From NCBI GenBank assembly GCA_002497245.1, contig DANB01000038.1, positions 1-43,654 of the forward strand: a stretch of 43,654 bases of DNA, given 5' to 3'. Shown here piece after piece: positions 7,523 through 18,164 of this stretch. The notes beneath the pieces are model-generated. The model did no database searches. It was not told where the DNA came from and was given only the letters and a program-made list of their open reading frames with translations. Source of the DNA: Euryarchaeota archaeon UBA439 (GTDB taxonomy: Archaea; Thermoplasmatota; Poseidoniia; Poseidoniales; Thalassarchaeaceae). Positions within the stretch are counted from its first letter, which is position 1. Each line of letters opens with the position of its first letter. Made by a program: the position numbers and the translations under genes.

Positions 7523-8572
7523 ATGAGGCATTACCCCAGCGACCGAGTTGACCTTCGTAGCGATACCGTGACTCAGCCAACATCTGAGATGCGAAAAATA
7601 ATGTCATCTGCAGTAGTTGGAGACGATGTATTAGGTGACGATTCAACAGTCAATGAATTGCAGGAATATATTGCGAGAATTTTAGGTAAAGAAGCAGCCC
7701 TTTTTGTTCCCTCAGGAACAATGTCAAATGCAATTGCAATAAAATCACAGACAAAACCAGGGGATGAAATTGTGACACATAAAAAATCTCACATTTATCT
7801 CTACGAAGGAGGAGGTTATGCTTCGCTAGCTGGTTGTTCAGTATCTCTAGTAGGTGGAGATAAGGGAATTATGAGTCCAGAAGATGTTAAATCAGCAATC
7901 AGAAAATCTGAGGGTAGTCAATCTCATTATCCAAATTGTTCCTTAATTTGTGTAGAAAATACAGCAAATATGGGAGGGGGGTCTTTGTATCCAATTGATG
8001 TATTAGATTCAATTTGCCAGATTGCTCACGATAATAATTGCAGAGCACATTTAGATGGAGCACGTCTTTTTAATGCAACAGTTGCTAGTAATATTAGACC
8101 AGATAGAATGGTTCAAAATTTCGATACAATCTCTATTTGTCTTTCAAAAGGCCTCGGCTCTCCTGTAGGATCTTTGTTGGTGGGCGACTCTAAAACAATC
8201 GCTGAAGCACATCGTTGGAGGAAAATATTCGGGGGTGGAATGAGGCAATCTGGCATATTAGCAGCAGCAGGATTGTATGCTCTGAAAAATAATATCGATA
8301 GGCTTCATGAAGATCATAGTAGAGCATTTAAACTTGCAGAATCAGTTAACTCAATGAACGGTTTCGAGGTCGATATCAGCTCTGTTCAATCAAATATGGC
8401 TTATATCACATGTCAGAACAAGTCAGCATCAACTGTAGTCTCAGAATTAGGAAATCAGGGTATCGATGTCTTATCAATCAATGATGATGTAGTTCGTGCA
8501 GTAACTCATTTACATATAACAGATGAAGACATTTCCAGAACCATTGATGCATTCAAAAATATTAGCACTTAA
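7523..8572 (+). CDS. ltaE: Low-specificity L-threonine aldolase
   Basis: Cleaves threonine or allo-threonine to glycine and acetaldehyde using PLP. The 349-residue protein has the N-terminal signature 'VDLRSDTVTQPT', 'GDDVLGDD', 'FVPSGTMSNA', 'THKKSHIYLYEGGG' (His90 stacks on PLP), 'HLDGARLFNA' (Asp178) and the Schiff-base lysine in 'CLSKGLGSPVGS' (Lys209), followed by 'GGGMRQSG'. Length and motif order match the family, so the call is firm. The ATG at 7523 is the only in-frame start consistent with the conserved N-terminus. It lies 62 bases after the surface protein gene and 37 bases before a secreted thioredoxin-like gene. Confidence 0.95.
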   Translation: MRHYPSDRVDLRSDTVTQPTSEMRKIMSSAVVGDDVLGDDSTVNELQEYIARILGKEAALFVPSGTMSNAIAIKSQTKPGDEIVTHKKSHIYLYEGGGYASLAGCSVSLVGGDKGIMSPEDVKSAIRKSEGSQSHYPNCSLICVENTANMGGGSLYPIDVLDSICQIAHDNNCRAHLDGARLFNATVASNIRPDRMVQNFDTISICLSKGLGSPVGSLLVGDSKTIAEAHRWRKIFGGGMRQSGILAAAGLYALKNNIDRLHEDHSRAFKLAESVNSMNGFEVDISSVQSNMAYITCQNKSASTVVSELGNQGIDVLSINDDVVRAVTHLHITDEDISRTIDAFKNIST

Positions 8573-8609
8573 CCCTCTACTTTTTGTGTCAAAACCGTTT
8601 CGAGTTATT

Positions 8610-9542
8610 ATGAAACGTTTTTTTGTTGTTACAGTGACCTTTCTTTTACTAGCCACTTCCCAACAAACTTCTGCACAATCTGATAATCTTAAGACCTGGA
8701 ATGAGGTAATATCAGAATATTCTGATACAGGGACTCTAGGGGGTGTTTCAATTTCTTTAGATAGTAATCTTACAAATAACAGTAACACAATGATGGGCGA
8801 TGAATGGCCAAGTCTAATTGAAGTATATACTGCCACTTGGTGTATCAACTGTGTAACAACTCAAAATATAATTGATTCTCTTTCAATATCCGAAGAAGAA
8901 TCAATGATGAAAATACATTATCATCGCTTTTTTGCAGAGACTCAAGACCCTTTTGGCTCCCAAAAAACAGATGAAAGATGGATAGATAGGTATGGGCCAA
9001 CTTCTAGACTAACAACCACTTACGAATATGAGAACATAGCTCCTTCCAAGGTTTTTGATGGAGAAAGACTTCATACAGGAACTACAAAATTTTCAGAATC
9101 TTTAGAAATTGATTATCAAACATCTTTAGATAAAGGCCCCTCAATCGATATTTCAACACTTTCTGCGACTTTATCTTGGACAAATTTATCTGGAAGTAAT
9201 GACTTTTCTTGGAACATCTCAACACCTTCTTTGAGCGATAAATATACTATTGAACCTATGATCTTCATTATTGAAGATGAAGCCTATTTCCCTGAGGGCG
9301 GGAATGGCGAGAAATATTATCACCATATACTTAGAGATATAATATTCTTATCTTCAGTTGCTGGCAATATTTCTTCAGATTTCAATATGGCATATGATGG
9401 AGATGATATAAGTGCGGTACTTGTATTCGATTGGAATTACGATAATCCTGATGATGGATTGTTGAGTGCATTACCTTTCCCTAGTGCAGTAGTTTTTGTC
9501 TCATTATTTATTGCAATATTTTATTCTAGAAATGAAAATTAA
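8610..9542 (+). CDS. Secreted, membrane-tethered thioredoxin-like protein
   Basis: A 310-residue protein with an N-terminal signal peptide (MKRFFVVTVTFLLLATS, then a polar region ending in 'TSAQS'). A thioredoxin-like motif follows in 'EVYTATWCINCVTTQ' with Cys78 and Cys81 (CINC). The later part is rich in Asn, Ser and Thr, as in other exported proteins here, and a C-terminal hydrophobic helix ends in 'YSRNEN', which would hold it in the membrane. The family call rests on the WCxxC site and its place after a strand. A role in forming or repairing disulfides of Cys-rich surface proteins, such as the one two genes upstream, is inference. ATG at 8610 was chosen because it begins the signal peptide; the frame stays open upstream into ltaE. 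Confidence 0.7.
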   Translation: MKRFFVVTVTFLLLATSQQTSAQSDNLKTWNEVISEYSDTGTLGGVSISLDSNLTNNSNTMMGDEWPSLIEVYTATWCINCVTTQNIIDSLSISEEESMMKIHYHRFFAETQDPFGSQKTDERWIDRYGPTSRLTTTYEYENIAPSKVFDGERLHTGTTKFSESLEIDYQTSLDKGPSIDISTLSATLSWTNLSGSNDFSWNISTPSLSDKYTIEPMIFIIEDEAYFPEGGNGEKYYHHILRDIIFLSSVAGNISSDFNMAYDGDDISAVLVFDWNYDNPDDGLLSALPFPSAVVFVSLFIAIFYSRNEN

Positions 9543-9598
9543 TTCATAATTCAAGTTGTTTTATCGTTGGGTTCAATAACTGTCGTCATTGACGTATA

Positions 9599-12500
9599 AT
9601 GTTCGGAGGCGGTACGTTGAGTGTTCATGATATGAGAATTACTAATGAAGAAGTTTCTCCGGGGCCTATTCCTGAATGGTTATTAAATCATTTAATTTCT
9701 CAGTTATCTGACAGTAAGTCATATTCTGATGGCGGTAAATCAAGGGTTTTGGTGATTTATCCGAATACTGAATCTAGAAGAGAGACAATAGACCGGATTA
9801 GCAATCAAGGATATGTTATTGACAACACCTTACACCATACAATATCATCTTTAATGGATTCTATAATGTCTGACTTTAGAATGCCTCAGAAATTAAATCA
9901 TAGTTCTTCTTTCCAATTAATTCTTCATGATGAGTGTAAGAAAGCTTCTGCAAAGTTGGGTTTTCCAATAATAAACCCACTACCTGACATGAATTGGAGT
10001 AGAGGTAAAACAGCCGCTCTTAGTGAGTTGCATACTTTTCTCTCATCAGAGTCTTTAGCAAATAACTGGAAGGGGCCAGGAATTGAAACCTTCAGAAAAA
10101 TACTCAAATCTCTTGAATCTAAACTCAATCAGACCCATGATGATTTTATTTCTGAGCGTCTAATTGAGATAATGAATCAGTCTGATACCCCATTTTCATT
10201 AATTGATGTTGATGGTATAATTATGCTTAATCATTCACCTACAATCCCTAAATCTCATATTGATTTTATGAAAGCAATCTCTATTCATTGTCCAATACAT
10301 CAACTAGGGAATATAGGCAATATTCGTTTAGGTAAACACGGTCTTAGATTAATAGACGAATGGGCAATTACCGAATCATCTAAGTTGCCTAAATGGGTTC
10401 CAAAGCATGAATTAGTATTAGGAAATAATCAGAATTATGTTGAAAGAGTTTTACTTAATCGTGAGAATCAATCATTTGAAGCTACATATTCCATAGTTTC
10501 TCAGTCTCTATTAGAATCTCCTGAAAATACAGTATTGATAATAGATCCTAATTTCGAGAATAATAAATATATTTGGAGGAGAGGAATGAAGAATTTGGGT
10601 CTTCCATTTTCTCAGGGGGATCAAATAATCACAAATAACTCACTGGGGCACTGGATACATTCTTATCTGAATTTATCTCATAGTGATGATGCATTCTCTT
10701 TAGATAAATTAAGATCTCTTTCACTTCAACAGTCCTTGCTACTTTTTCCAGAAATGCCAATTCATCCTGTAGATGAAAGAATAAGGCCAATTCCTGATTC
10801 AGAATTACTGACTAAAATTGCCAGAACCAATCATATTCTAGGAGGTCCCGGGGCATTATTTCAATGGCTAAGAAGTCTTAGCACGGATTTTGATTTTGGT
10901 ATAAATGGGGACGAAGACAACATTAAAAAAGAATCAACTCAATGGTGGTTACTTTGTATTTCAAAGTGGTTAAATCCTCTATTATCTGGATATGATAGAA
11001 GTTCTATCGAAGACTGTTCCGAAAAAGGAGTTTTTACAAAAGAGTTACTTCCTCTACCTCCTATCCCTAGAGAGGGAGATGAATGGCTTCAATTCACAAT
11101 TAATCTTCTTAGTGAAAAAATGACTAAAAAGAAAAATGTAGAAGAGTCAATAACATCATTACGAGTACTTCAATCTCTTTCTTCTGAGATATCTAATCTC
11201 CGTTCCTTACAACTCACTCTTGGTCAAAATTATCCCAAAATGGGGCCGGCATGGATAGATGAAATTTCCACATTAATACAAAAAATGAAGATACCCATTT
11301 CTTCAAATCTTAGTAGGAATAGAGTTAGAATCTTATCCTGTGATCAGGCACTTGGATGTACTGCAGACATAGCAGTGTTAGCAAATACCTCTTCAGTCTC
11401 TTGGGACCTTGGAGTGCCAAAAATGCATTTTATGGGAGATGTTGAAAGGTATGAAAATAATTTACTTAGGCCCGATGGTCCTATTCGTAATGCTAGACAC
11501 AATCTTGAGCATATTTTGAAATGTGCATCTAAAGTATTTATTTTAGATTCTGAGATGGATGATTCCAATCCTCCATCAACTCCTATTAGAGAATGGTCAA
11601 TCTCGAAAAACTTTAGTGAACGTTTATTCGAATTTAAACAAAACGATTATTCGATAATTCCTCGCCATGTTCATAGGATTGATGGTTTAAGATTGAGTAA
11701 TAATAAAAAATCTTCAAAATCTCCCATTAACTCAGATTCCGTTACAATATCAATAGAGCCATTGTTACAAAGAGACAGAGAAAGAAGACAGCCCGTTTTA
11801 GCAGAAAATGATGGTTATCTTCCTGCAGGTCATCATGAATCATTATTCAGTTTTGATACCGAAAGTATGTGGTTGAGTAGAATACCTAAACAATTTGAAG
11901 TCCCTAGATTGAATGAACGTTGGCCTGTTGTCTCGGGTATTACAATCGACGCTAATAGAAGTAAACCGATCAAGACTCTTACTATTGATCCTCGACCATT
12001 TACTCCAAATTCTTCTGGCTTACGAGTCAGCGATTCCAGAAACGGATTCCTTCCTTTAGAGAATCAAATTTTCCGTACTTGGTCTCCTACGAGACTTGAG
12101 AAATGGTTACGATGCCCTCGTTCAGGATGGTTAACTAGAGATCTAGATATAGGTATAGAGGAGGTCCAGAAAGAAGATTTGGATGCCCGCACTCACGGAG
12201 ATTTATTTCATAAGATTCATCATAATTTATTACTTGAAACACTCAATTTTGAAGAAGGTATATCTAGAGATTTTAATCCGAATAAAACCTTAATTAATAT
12301 TTCTAAATCTAAAATCCATCCTGAGATTTTGATGCAAAATGCCCTTTCGCATCTTAATGAAATTGCTCCTTGGTTGAATAAAAGTGATGCCGTTTCTACT
12401 AATAGGATTAGAATGATGACTGGAATGAGTATTAAAGAATGGGATAATTGGATTTTAGATCAAAAGCCTGTGCCTTTAGCTGGTAGAATTGGACGTTTGA

Positions 12501-13228
12501 TAAAAGAAGAATTGCTATTAGAAAATGTTGCACCAATTGCTATCGAATGGATTTTAAAATTACCTGGCTCGAAATCAAAAGGCATCGAGATATCTCTTCC
12601 TAGAGAACTAACTTTACCAAATGGAGAATCAGTCCCTTCAATTATTTTACGGGGCCAAATAGATCGTGTAGACTTAGTTCCATTTGACCTAGAGAATAAT
12701 ATCTGGATAAATGAAGATGGTAATGAAGAAGTGGCTCCTCTAGAATCACACAATCGGAAGGATTGGAAACCTCGAAGATTAGTAATTATTAGAGATATTA
12801 AAACAACAGAGAAAACAAAAGTTAAGGAAAGGCATTACAAAGGACTTCTCGAAGAGCTCCAATTAGCCCTTTATGCCAGAGCGTGGGAGATTGCTCATCC
12901 TGGAGATTTAGTAATAGGTGCTGGAATATCTATATTGGGCCATAAAATATTCCACTTTGTTGAATTGTCAAAATATACTTTAACCGAAAGTTTACAAAAA
13001 TTTGGAATTAAAACTGATATTACTCATAATCAATTTAGATTTCTGAATGAAGATAGTTCTCCGGATAGCGACCCATTTAGGGCCTGGCTTACATCCCGAA
13101 TTTCTGTGGCACTCAATGTATCAAATAGTGCAAATATAGGATTTATCAATCCCATTCCAGATAAATCTAATTGTAAATATTGTGCAGTTAGTAATCTTTG
13201 TGATGTCAAATTGGAAGGTGATTTCTAA
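9599..13228 (+). CDS. addB: AddB-like helicase/nuclease subunit with Fe-S PD-(D/E)XK nuclease domain
   Basis: A 1209-residue protein whose last 370 residues form an AddB/RecB-type nuclease: 'WSPTRLEKWLRCPRSG' (Cys839), 'HGDLFHKIH' (His871), 'GQIDRVD' (Asp1022), 'RDIKTT' (Asp1066, Lys1068), 'QLALYARAW', and 'CKYCAVSNLC' (three Cys near 1192-1201). The four cysteines match the Fe-S cluster pattern known in AddB. The N-terminal 800 residues look like the inactivated helicase fold of AddB, but no Walker A motif is visible near the N-terminus. The stop overlaps the ATG of the helicase partner by one base (TAATG), so the two are coupled. ATG at 9599 is annotated; a GGAGG at 9605-9609 would instead favour a TTG at 9617. 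Confidence 0.78.
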   Translation: MFGGGTLSVHDMRITNEEVSPGPIPEWLLNHLISQLSDSKSYSDGGKSRVLVIYPNTESRRETIDRISNQGYVIDNTLHHTISSLMDSIMSDFRMPQKLNHSSSFQLILHDECKKASAKLGFPIINPLPDMNWSRGKTAALSELHTFLSSESLANNWKGPGIETFRKILKSLESKLNQTHDDFISERLIEIMNQSDTPFSLIDVDGIIMLNHSPTIPKSHIDFMKAISIHCPIHQLGNIGNIRLGKHGLRLIDEWAITESSKLPKWVPKHELVLGNNQNYVERVLLNRENQSFEATYSIVSQSLLESPENTVLIIDPNFENNKYIWRRGMKNLGLPFSQGDQIITNNSLGHWIHSYLNLSHSDDAFSLDKLRSLSLQQSLLLFPEMPIHPVDERIRPIPDSELLTKIARTNHILGGPGALFQWLRSLSTDFDFGINGDEDNIKKESTQWWLLCISKWLNPLLSGYDRSSIEDCSEKGVFTKELLPLPPIPREGDEWLQFTINLLSEKMTKKKNVEESITSLRVLQSLSSEISNLRSLQLTLGQNYPKMGPAWIDEISTLIQKMKIPISSNLSRNRVRILSCDQALGCTADIAVLANTSSVSWDLGVPKMHFMGDVERYENNLLRPDGPIRNARHNLEHILKCASKVFILDSEMDDSNPPSTPIREWSISKNFSERLFEFKQNDYSIIPRHVHRIDGLRLSNNKKSSKSPINSDSVTISIEPLLQRDRERRQPVLAENDGYLPAGHHESLFSFDTESMWLSRIPKQFEVPRLNERWPVVSGITIDANRSKPIKTLTIDPRPFTPNSSGLRVSDSRNGFLPLENQIFRTWSPTRLEKWLRCPRSGWLTRDLDIGIEEVQKEDLDARTHGDLFHKIHHNLLLETLNFEEGISRDFNPNKTLINISKSKIHPEILMQNALSHLNEIAPWLNKSDAVSTNRIRMMTGMSIKEWDNWILDQKPVPLAGRIGRLIKEELLLENVAPIAIEWILKLPGSKSKGIEISLPRELTLPNGESVPSIILRGQIDRVDLVPFDLENNIWINEDGNEEVAPLESHNRKDWKPRRLVIIRDIKTTEKTKVKERHYKGLLEELQLALYARAWEIAHPGDLVIGAGISILGHKIFHFVELSKYTLTESLQKFGIKTDITHNQFRFLNEDSSPDSDPFRAWLTSRISVALNVSNSANIGFINPIPDKSNCKYCAVSNLCDVKLEGDF

Positions 13229-16200
13229 TGAAGTTAAATCGTGCACAATTGTTGGCTCTCAATTTAGACTCACATATAGTTGTGGATGCAGGTGCAGGTA
13301 CAGGAAAAACTAGTACAATTATCGATAGAGTTATTGAACACTATCTATCAGAGGACCAAAGAGCTACCAGAATATTGCCTAGGCCTGAAAGACCTTTTGA
13401 ATTAGCAGGGGGTATGTTAGTTTCAGGTAAATCCGAGACTCAAAATCTTAGAGAATGGGGGGGTTTGTTACCCGGCGAAGTCGTCCTTCTAACTTTCACA
13501 AATAAGGCTGCAGACGAGATGAAAGATAGGTTAAGACAAAGACTTACACATTTATCTCCCGGGCCATCAAGTGATGATGGTAAAAATCGAACTGATCCTA
13601 GAATAAGATTTGAAGGTTTTAATGAACAGTTATTAACACTCCTAGATGATGCACCTATTGGAACAATCGATTCCTTTTTCAATCAACTAGTATCTCCTTA
13701 CAGAGGTATTCTTGGAGACTCTTTGACTCAGGAAAATATATCTGATTCTGGTAGAATTCTGTTAACAGAGTCCGCATTAAACATACTATGGCGATTATCT
13801 TCACATCCTTCACGTATTTCAGAAGCAGTAGATGCAGGAATTCCCATAAATCATACTTTTGGGCCTAAAGAAGTTTTAGAATCACGAGATCGTATTCAAC
13901 GCCATTACGCTGGACGTAATAGGGCAATAGGCGTCATTCGTAATTTATCACAACGTTCAATATTTATTGATGAAGCAATAAAAGGATTAACTGATTTGGA
14001 TGGTACAATTATTCCAGATAAGATTTTAGAAAGAATTATTCATTCGATAAATCCTAGACAATTAGATGATTTCATTGAAGAGACTCAGAGAATAATTTTC
14101 AGTTTTTGTGATTTAGTGAAACAATATCCCAATGAATTAGGTTCTGGTTGGAGTCGTTATACACGTATAGGCTGTCTTGATTACCTTGCTTCTTTACCAC
14201 TCAAACAAAATATTTGGGACAAATTAGTTTGGTTAAGTAATGTGTATAATTGTGTGGTGTCTCGAAAATCTTTATTCAACGATTCAGCATCAGATAAGCC
14301 CTCAGTATTCCCTTACGGGAATCTGCCTAAAGATGGAGATAATTGGCCTAGAGGAATAAATAACTTAGGCAGTGTCAGCAGTGTGATTAAGCCAGTTACC
14401 ACGGAATTAAGGGAATTATGGCATTCTAATGAGGGAGATATTTTCCTCCATTTTATCCGTTTAACTATGGTAATTAGTAAAGAGAAAATACCCTGCACTC
14501 CAAATAATTGGCAACACCCTATATTTACTTTAGAAGGAGATCTATCTGCAAACCACCCTACAGTTAATGCTGATACTGTTTATGGTTTTACTATTGAAAA
14601 AGAATCTAGAAATTTAGACGATTTACGCATTGTTATGAAAGGATTCAATGGTATACTAGAGAAACTAAAAGAGGTTAATGAAGTACATGATTTTGATGAT
14701 ATTCAGAGGATGGCAGGTGATTTATTATTAGCTAATTGCCCACGAATCTGTGAGGATTTTTATCCCGAGTCAGTTATTTTTGCTTTGAATAATCCTCCTA
14801 AAGAATCGTGGAAAGATGATCATATTATTAATGCAATTTCAATTCTTGAGAATCTTGAAAAAGACGCAGCATACAATATTAAACAAAGTAAGAATGATTT
14901 AATCAGGAGATACGATCTATTAAAGAAAATTAGAAGAAGATATAGGGCATTTATTATTGACGAGGCTCAAGACAATTCTCCATTACAATGGAAGCTACTT
15001 TCTAGATTATGGGGGGACAGACATTTCGAAGACAATGAGATGAAAGTACCAGATACTCCATGGCAGCCGACTATATGTTATGTCGGCGATATAAAACAAA
15101 GCATCTATGCATTTAGACAGGCAGAAGTAACAGGATTTTTAGAATATTCTAAGAAACTTAGGAGCATCAATAATCATGAATTTGATAGTATCTCTGAATT
15201 GACTGAGTCGGGTAGAGAATTGAGAAGTCGAGATTTTAGTAGAGATCCAAGAAATTCGCATAAAATCACCATCGCTAATGCGAGAAAACATTACGAAGAC
15301 GGCGGGCAGGACCTTCTTGGCTGGATACCATTTCACCATTATGATGGATTAGATTCTGGCAAACAGGAAGTAACTGATCTGAGAAAGGAGGGGTTAATCT
15401 CATTGAAAATTAATTATCGTACAAATGGAGGTTTATTGGATGTAATGAATAAATGGTGGGATGATGTATTCGGTCTTAGACATAGGCGAGTATTCAATGG
15501 TGATTTTTATGCTGAATCTCAGGAATTAATCTCATCTCCTAATAATAAAAAAATTGCTGGGAATCTCGAATGGATATGTCCATTGAATAATGATTCTTCT
15601 TCAAATCCATCAACAGATCTGAATGAATATTTAGACGCTTTTGACTCTGGCGATTCTCTCGAAAGACAAGGATTAATGGTTGCAAAGAGGATAAAGCATC
15701 TTATTGATGGTAAACCGGTTCGAGTTTTATCTCCAAATGGAGATTGGGATATTCAACCTACTTCTGAGAAGGTTCCACCCAGTGAAATTATGGTACTTTT
15801 ACCTTCAAGAAGAAACATTAGAGATATTATTATCAGATATCTAAATGATTTTGATATTCCTTTTCAGGCCGATCGAGAAGGCGGATTATTAGAAAGACCT
15901 GCAGTACATACATTAGATGGTTTGTTGCAATTTATTGCCAGACCTAGAAATCCACATAATGCTGTTTGGGTTGCAAGATCTTGTTTAATTGGTTTTAATG
16001 ATAAGCAAACACAAGATTTCATTGGCAAATCAAAAAAGAATGAGAATTTATTATATCGTTTGAGAGAATTAGCTATAAATTCTCATCAAAGAGAATTGGT
16101 TAGCCATTGGATAGATTTTTCAGAAAAGGGATTAGTTAACGAATTATTAGAAGATACTTTAGATTTTTCTGACTTATTACTAACTTATCCCGAAGAATCT

Positions 16201-18126
16201 TCATTACAAGATGTTGAACAATTCATTGATTTAATTTCTTCATTAAGTTCTGAGTTAGGAGGCGATGCAATAGTAATAGCTGACAAAATTAGACAACTCC
16301 GAGAAAATGAGTCATCATCTTTGGAAGCGGTAACAATTCCTCCATCAGATGCAGTCAGAATAATGACAATTCATGGTTCCAAAGGACTTGAAGCAAGTGT
16401 GGTATTTTTAGTTGATATATTTTCCAAAAGACAGACGAATCTTACTATTGATAGCCGTTCTAGAGCTATGGTTAGCCCTGAATTATTTTCAGGAAATCCA
16501 ATCCCCTGGACAGACCAACAAGAAATTAAAACTGCAACTTGGATGCATACAAAATGGATATATCAGTCTCGAAAAGATGCCGAAGCAAGACGTTTATTTT
16601 ATGTCGGTGCAACTAGAGCAAAAAATCGCCTGATAATAGTGGGTTCTCCTAAAGGAACTTCATGGAGCCAAGATAATAACATCAATGGATTAAAACTTCC
16701 TTGGTCCTATACGCGTCCTCTTCCTCAATTGGGACAAATATGGTTAGAATCTCTTAGACAGGGTTCAGTAAACAGAAATGAAGACATGTCCATCTGGACT
16801 TATGAAGATTCGATAGGAAATTTAGGAGAAAAAGATGCAAGATATCTTAATCCGTTTTCAATGGTCCAAAATTCTTTTTTGGGAAGTAATTTATTGCCTG
16901 GGATGGTGGTTTTACATGATGAAGATTGCTTCAATGTAGATGAAGATCAAACAAATGATATGATTCGCACACCATTTCAAAAACTTTCATTGAAAGATAA
17001 TGTGGCCAAGATTTCAATGGAGAATAATTCCATTCAGCCATTAATGGCTAGACAAGATTCTCATTACAAGGTCAAAACAGCCCCACATCGTCTTTCTGTA
17101 TTATCTGAATGCTCAAGACGTCATTGGTTTGAAACAAGAGGGTGCCTTACTCCGAATCCAATAATACCTAGTTCTGAACAATTAATTATGGACAAATCAA
17201 AGAATAATTTTGATCCTGCGCTTTTCGGTTCAGTAGTTCATCGTATTGTAGAAATTGGCATTCCTAATCCAGGGGAATTGTCCGATAGTTCCCCAAATCT
17301 ACCTAGCTCTTGGACCAAAAAGAATCCAAATGGCCTCAATGATCCAGAAATTCATCAGAAAATATATTCTGAATTGCTTACTCATGAATCGATTGCACTA
17401 AAAATGAATGATTCAGTAGTTGAGATGACCAATAGACTATCTAATAGTAAACTAGGAAGAATGGTATCTGGCGAGATTATTGATGGTGAGAAAGTTGAGG
17501 GTTTGAGAACAGAATTACCGTTTCATATTAGTTTCAAAGTTCAACTTGATGGATTAACTAGGGGTCGTTGGACTCCAAGAGGTACTGATGAACTCTCATC
17601 AATAAATGAAGCATCAGTTCTGATGGATGGGTTAATTGATCTTGTGCTATGTACAGATAGTAACGATGGACCAGCAATTCGGCCTATCGATTTGAAGACA
17701 GAAGAGGCCTCAAAGTTATTTTCTAATCAATCAGATGGGTTATTGGAATCTCTTGGTAAAGAGTCATGCCAACCATTATGTGAAGCAGAGTTTGCTATGC
17801 TACATCATCATCGAATGCAGTTAGCACTATATTACAGAGCATTGGAAAGAATTGAGCAGAAGAAAGCGTATCCTCGTAGAGTTTTACGCCCTGCAATATG
17901 GGTCGGGGTCACAGGAAGATTGGTTGAATATCCTGAAGATTTATTTTTGAATGCTCAAAAAGAGTTAGATGAGATCTTAATACAGGTTGCGTCTATTGAA
18001 CTTAATTTAGAAGAAGATATTAATAATCATCCGCCTCTTAAAATCGAATCTTCAGGACCATGTAATCATTGTCCATTTTCTAAGGGTAAAATGCCGATAT
18101 GTGGGCCCTCAAAGCAGGAACTATGA
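13228..18126 (+). CDS. addA: AddA-like UvrD-family helicase with C-terminal PD-(D/E)XK nuclease domain
   Basis: A 1632-residue superfamily 1A helicase-nuclease. Helicase motifs in order: Walker A 'DAGAGTGKTST' (Lys27), 'LLTFTNKAADEMKDRL' (motif Ia), 'FIIDEAQD' (Asp578, Glu579), 'YVGDIKQSIYAFRQA' (motif III), 'INYRTNGGL' (motif IV), 'MTIHGSKGLE' (about 1046-1055) and 'RRLFYVGATRAKNRL' (motif VI). The C-terminal nuclease has 'FGSVVHRIV' (His1338), 'GLIDLVL' (Asp1471), 'IDLKTE' (Asp1488, Lys1490) and 'QLALYYRAL'. Cys1295 plus 'CNHC...C' (1612, 1615, 1625) gives a four-Cys set like the Fe-S cluster normally found in AddB. Expected job: resecting double-strand breaks with the gene just upstream. 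It is longer than typical AddA (about 1200). Confidence 0.85.
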   Translation: MKLNRAQLLALNLDSHIVVDAGAGTGKTSTIIDRVIEHYLSEDQRATRILPRPERPFELAGGMLVSGKSETQNLREWGGLLPGEVVLLTFTNKAADEMKDRLRQRLTHLSPGPSSDDGKNRTDPRIRFEGFNEQLLTLLDDAPIGTIDSFFNQLVSPYRGILGDSLTQENISDSGRILLTESALNILWRLSSHPSRISEAVDAGIPINHTFGPKEVLESRDRIQRHYAGRNRAIGVIRNLSQRSIFIDEAIKGLTDLDGTIIPDKILERIIHSINPRQLDDFIEETQRIIFSFCDLVKQYPNELGSGWSRYTRIGCLDYLASLPLKQNIWDKLVWLSNVYNCVVSRKSLFNDSASDKPSVFPYGNLPKDGDNWPRGINNLGSVSSVIKPVTTELRELWHSNEGDIFLHFIRLTMVISKEKIPCTPNNWQHPIFTLEGDLSANHPTVNADTVYGFTIEKESRNLDDLRIVMKGFNGILEKLKEVNEVHDFDDIQRMAGDLLLANCPRICEDFYPESVIFALNNPPKESWKDDHIINAISILENLEKDAAYNIKQSKNDLIRRYDLLKKIRRRYRAFIIDEAQDNSPLQWKLLSRLWGDRHFEDNEMKVPDTPWQPTICYVGDIKQSIYAFRQAEVTGFLEYSKKLRSINNHEFDSISELTESGRELRSRDFSRDPRNSHKITIANARKHYEDGGQDLLGWIPFHHYDGLDSGKQEVTDLRKEGLISLKINYRTNGGLLDVMNKWWDDVFGLRHRRVFNGDFYAESQELISSPNNKKIAGNLEWICPLNNDSSSNPSTDLNEYLDAFDSGDSLERQGLMVAKRIKHLIDGKPVRVLSPNGDWDIQPTSEKVPPSEIMVLLPSRRNIRDIIIRYLNDFDIPFQADREGGLLERPAVHTLDGLLQFIARPRNPHNAVWVARSCLIGFNDKQTQDFIGKSKKNENLLYRLRELAINSHQRELVSHWIDFSEKGLVNELLEDTLDFSDLLLTYPEESSLQDVEQFIDLISSLSSELGGDAIVIADKIRQLRENESSSLEAVTIPPSDAVRIMTIHGSKGLEASVVFLVDIFSKRQTNLTIDSRSRAMVSPELFSGNPIPWTDQQEIKTATWMHTKWIYQSRKDAEARRLFYVGATRAKNRLIIVGSPKGTSWSQDNNINGLKLPWSYTRPLPQLGQIWLESLRQGSVNRNEDMSIWTYEDSIGNLGEKDARYLNPFSMVQNSFLGSNLLPGMVVLHDEDCFNVDEDQTNDMIRTPFQKLSLKDNVAKISMENNSIQPLMARQDSHYKVKTAPHRLSVLSECSRRHWFETRGCLTPNPIIPSSEQLIMDKSKNNFDPALFGSVVHRIVEIGIPNPGELSDSSPNLPSSWTKKNPNGLNDPEIHQKIYSELLTHESIALKMNDSVVEMTNRLSNSKLGRMVSGEIIDGEKVEGLRTELPFHISFKVQLDGLTRGRWTPRGTDELSSINEASVLMDGLIDLVLCTDSNDGPAIRPIDLKTEEASKLFSNQSDGLLESLGKESCQPLCEAEFAMLHHHRMQLALYYRALERIEQKKAYPRRVLRPAIWVGVTGRLVEYPEDLFLNAQKELDEILIQVASIELNLEEDINNHPPLKIESSGPCNHCPFSKGKMPICGPSKQEL

Positions 18127-18164
18127 ATTAAAGATTCAAAGACTGAACTGCATAAGATGCACAT

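Noticed and set aside
8523..8609. Extended start of the thioredoxin-like protein inside ltaE
   Set aside because: The ATG at 8610 begins a clear signal peptide; the upstream frame is coding overlap with the end of ltaE.
9599..18126. A phage-defence island built on the helicase-nuclease pair
   Set aside because: Motifs match AddAB-type end resection, and the flanks are metabolic and housekeeping genes with no methylase, toxin, integrase or tRNA insertion site.
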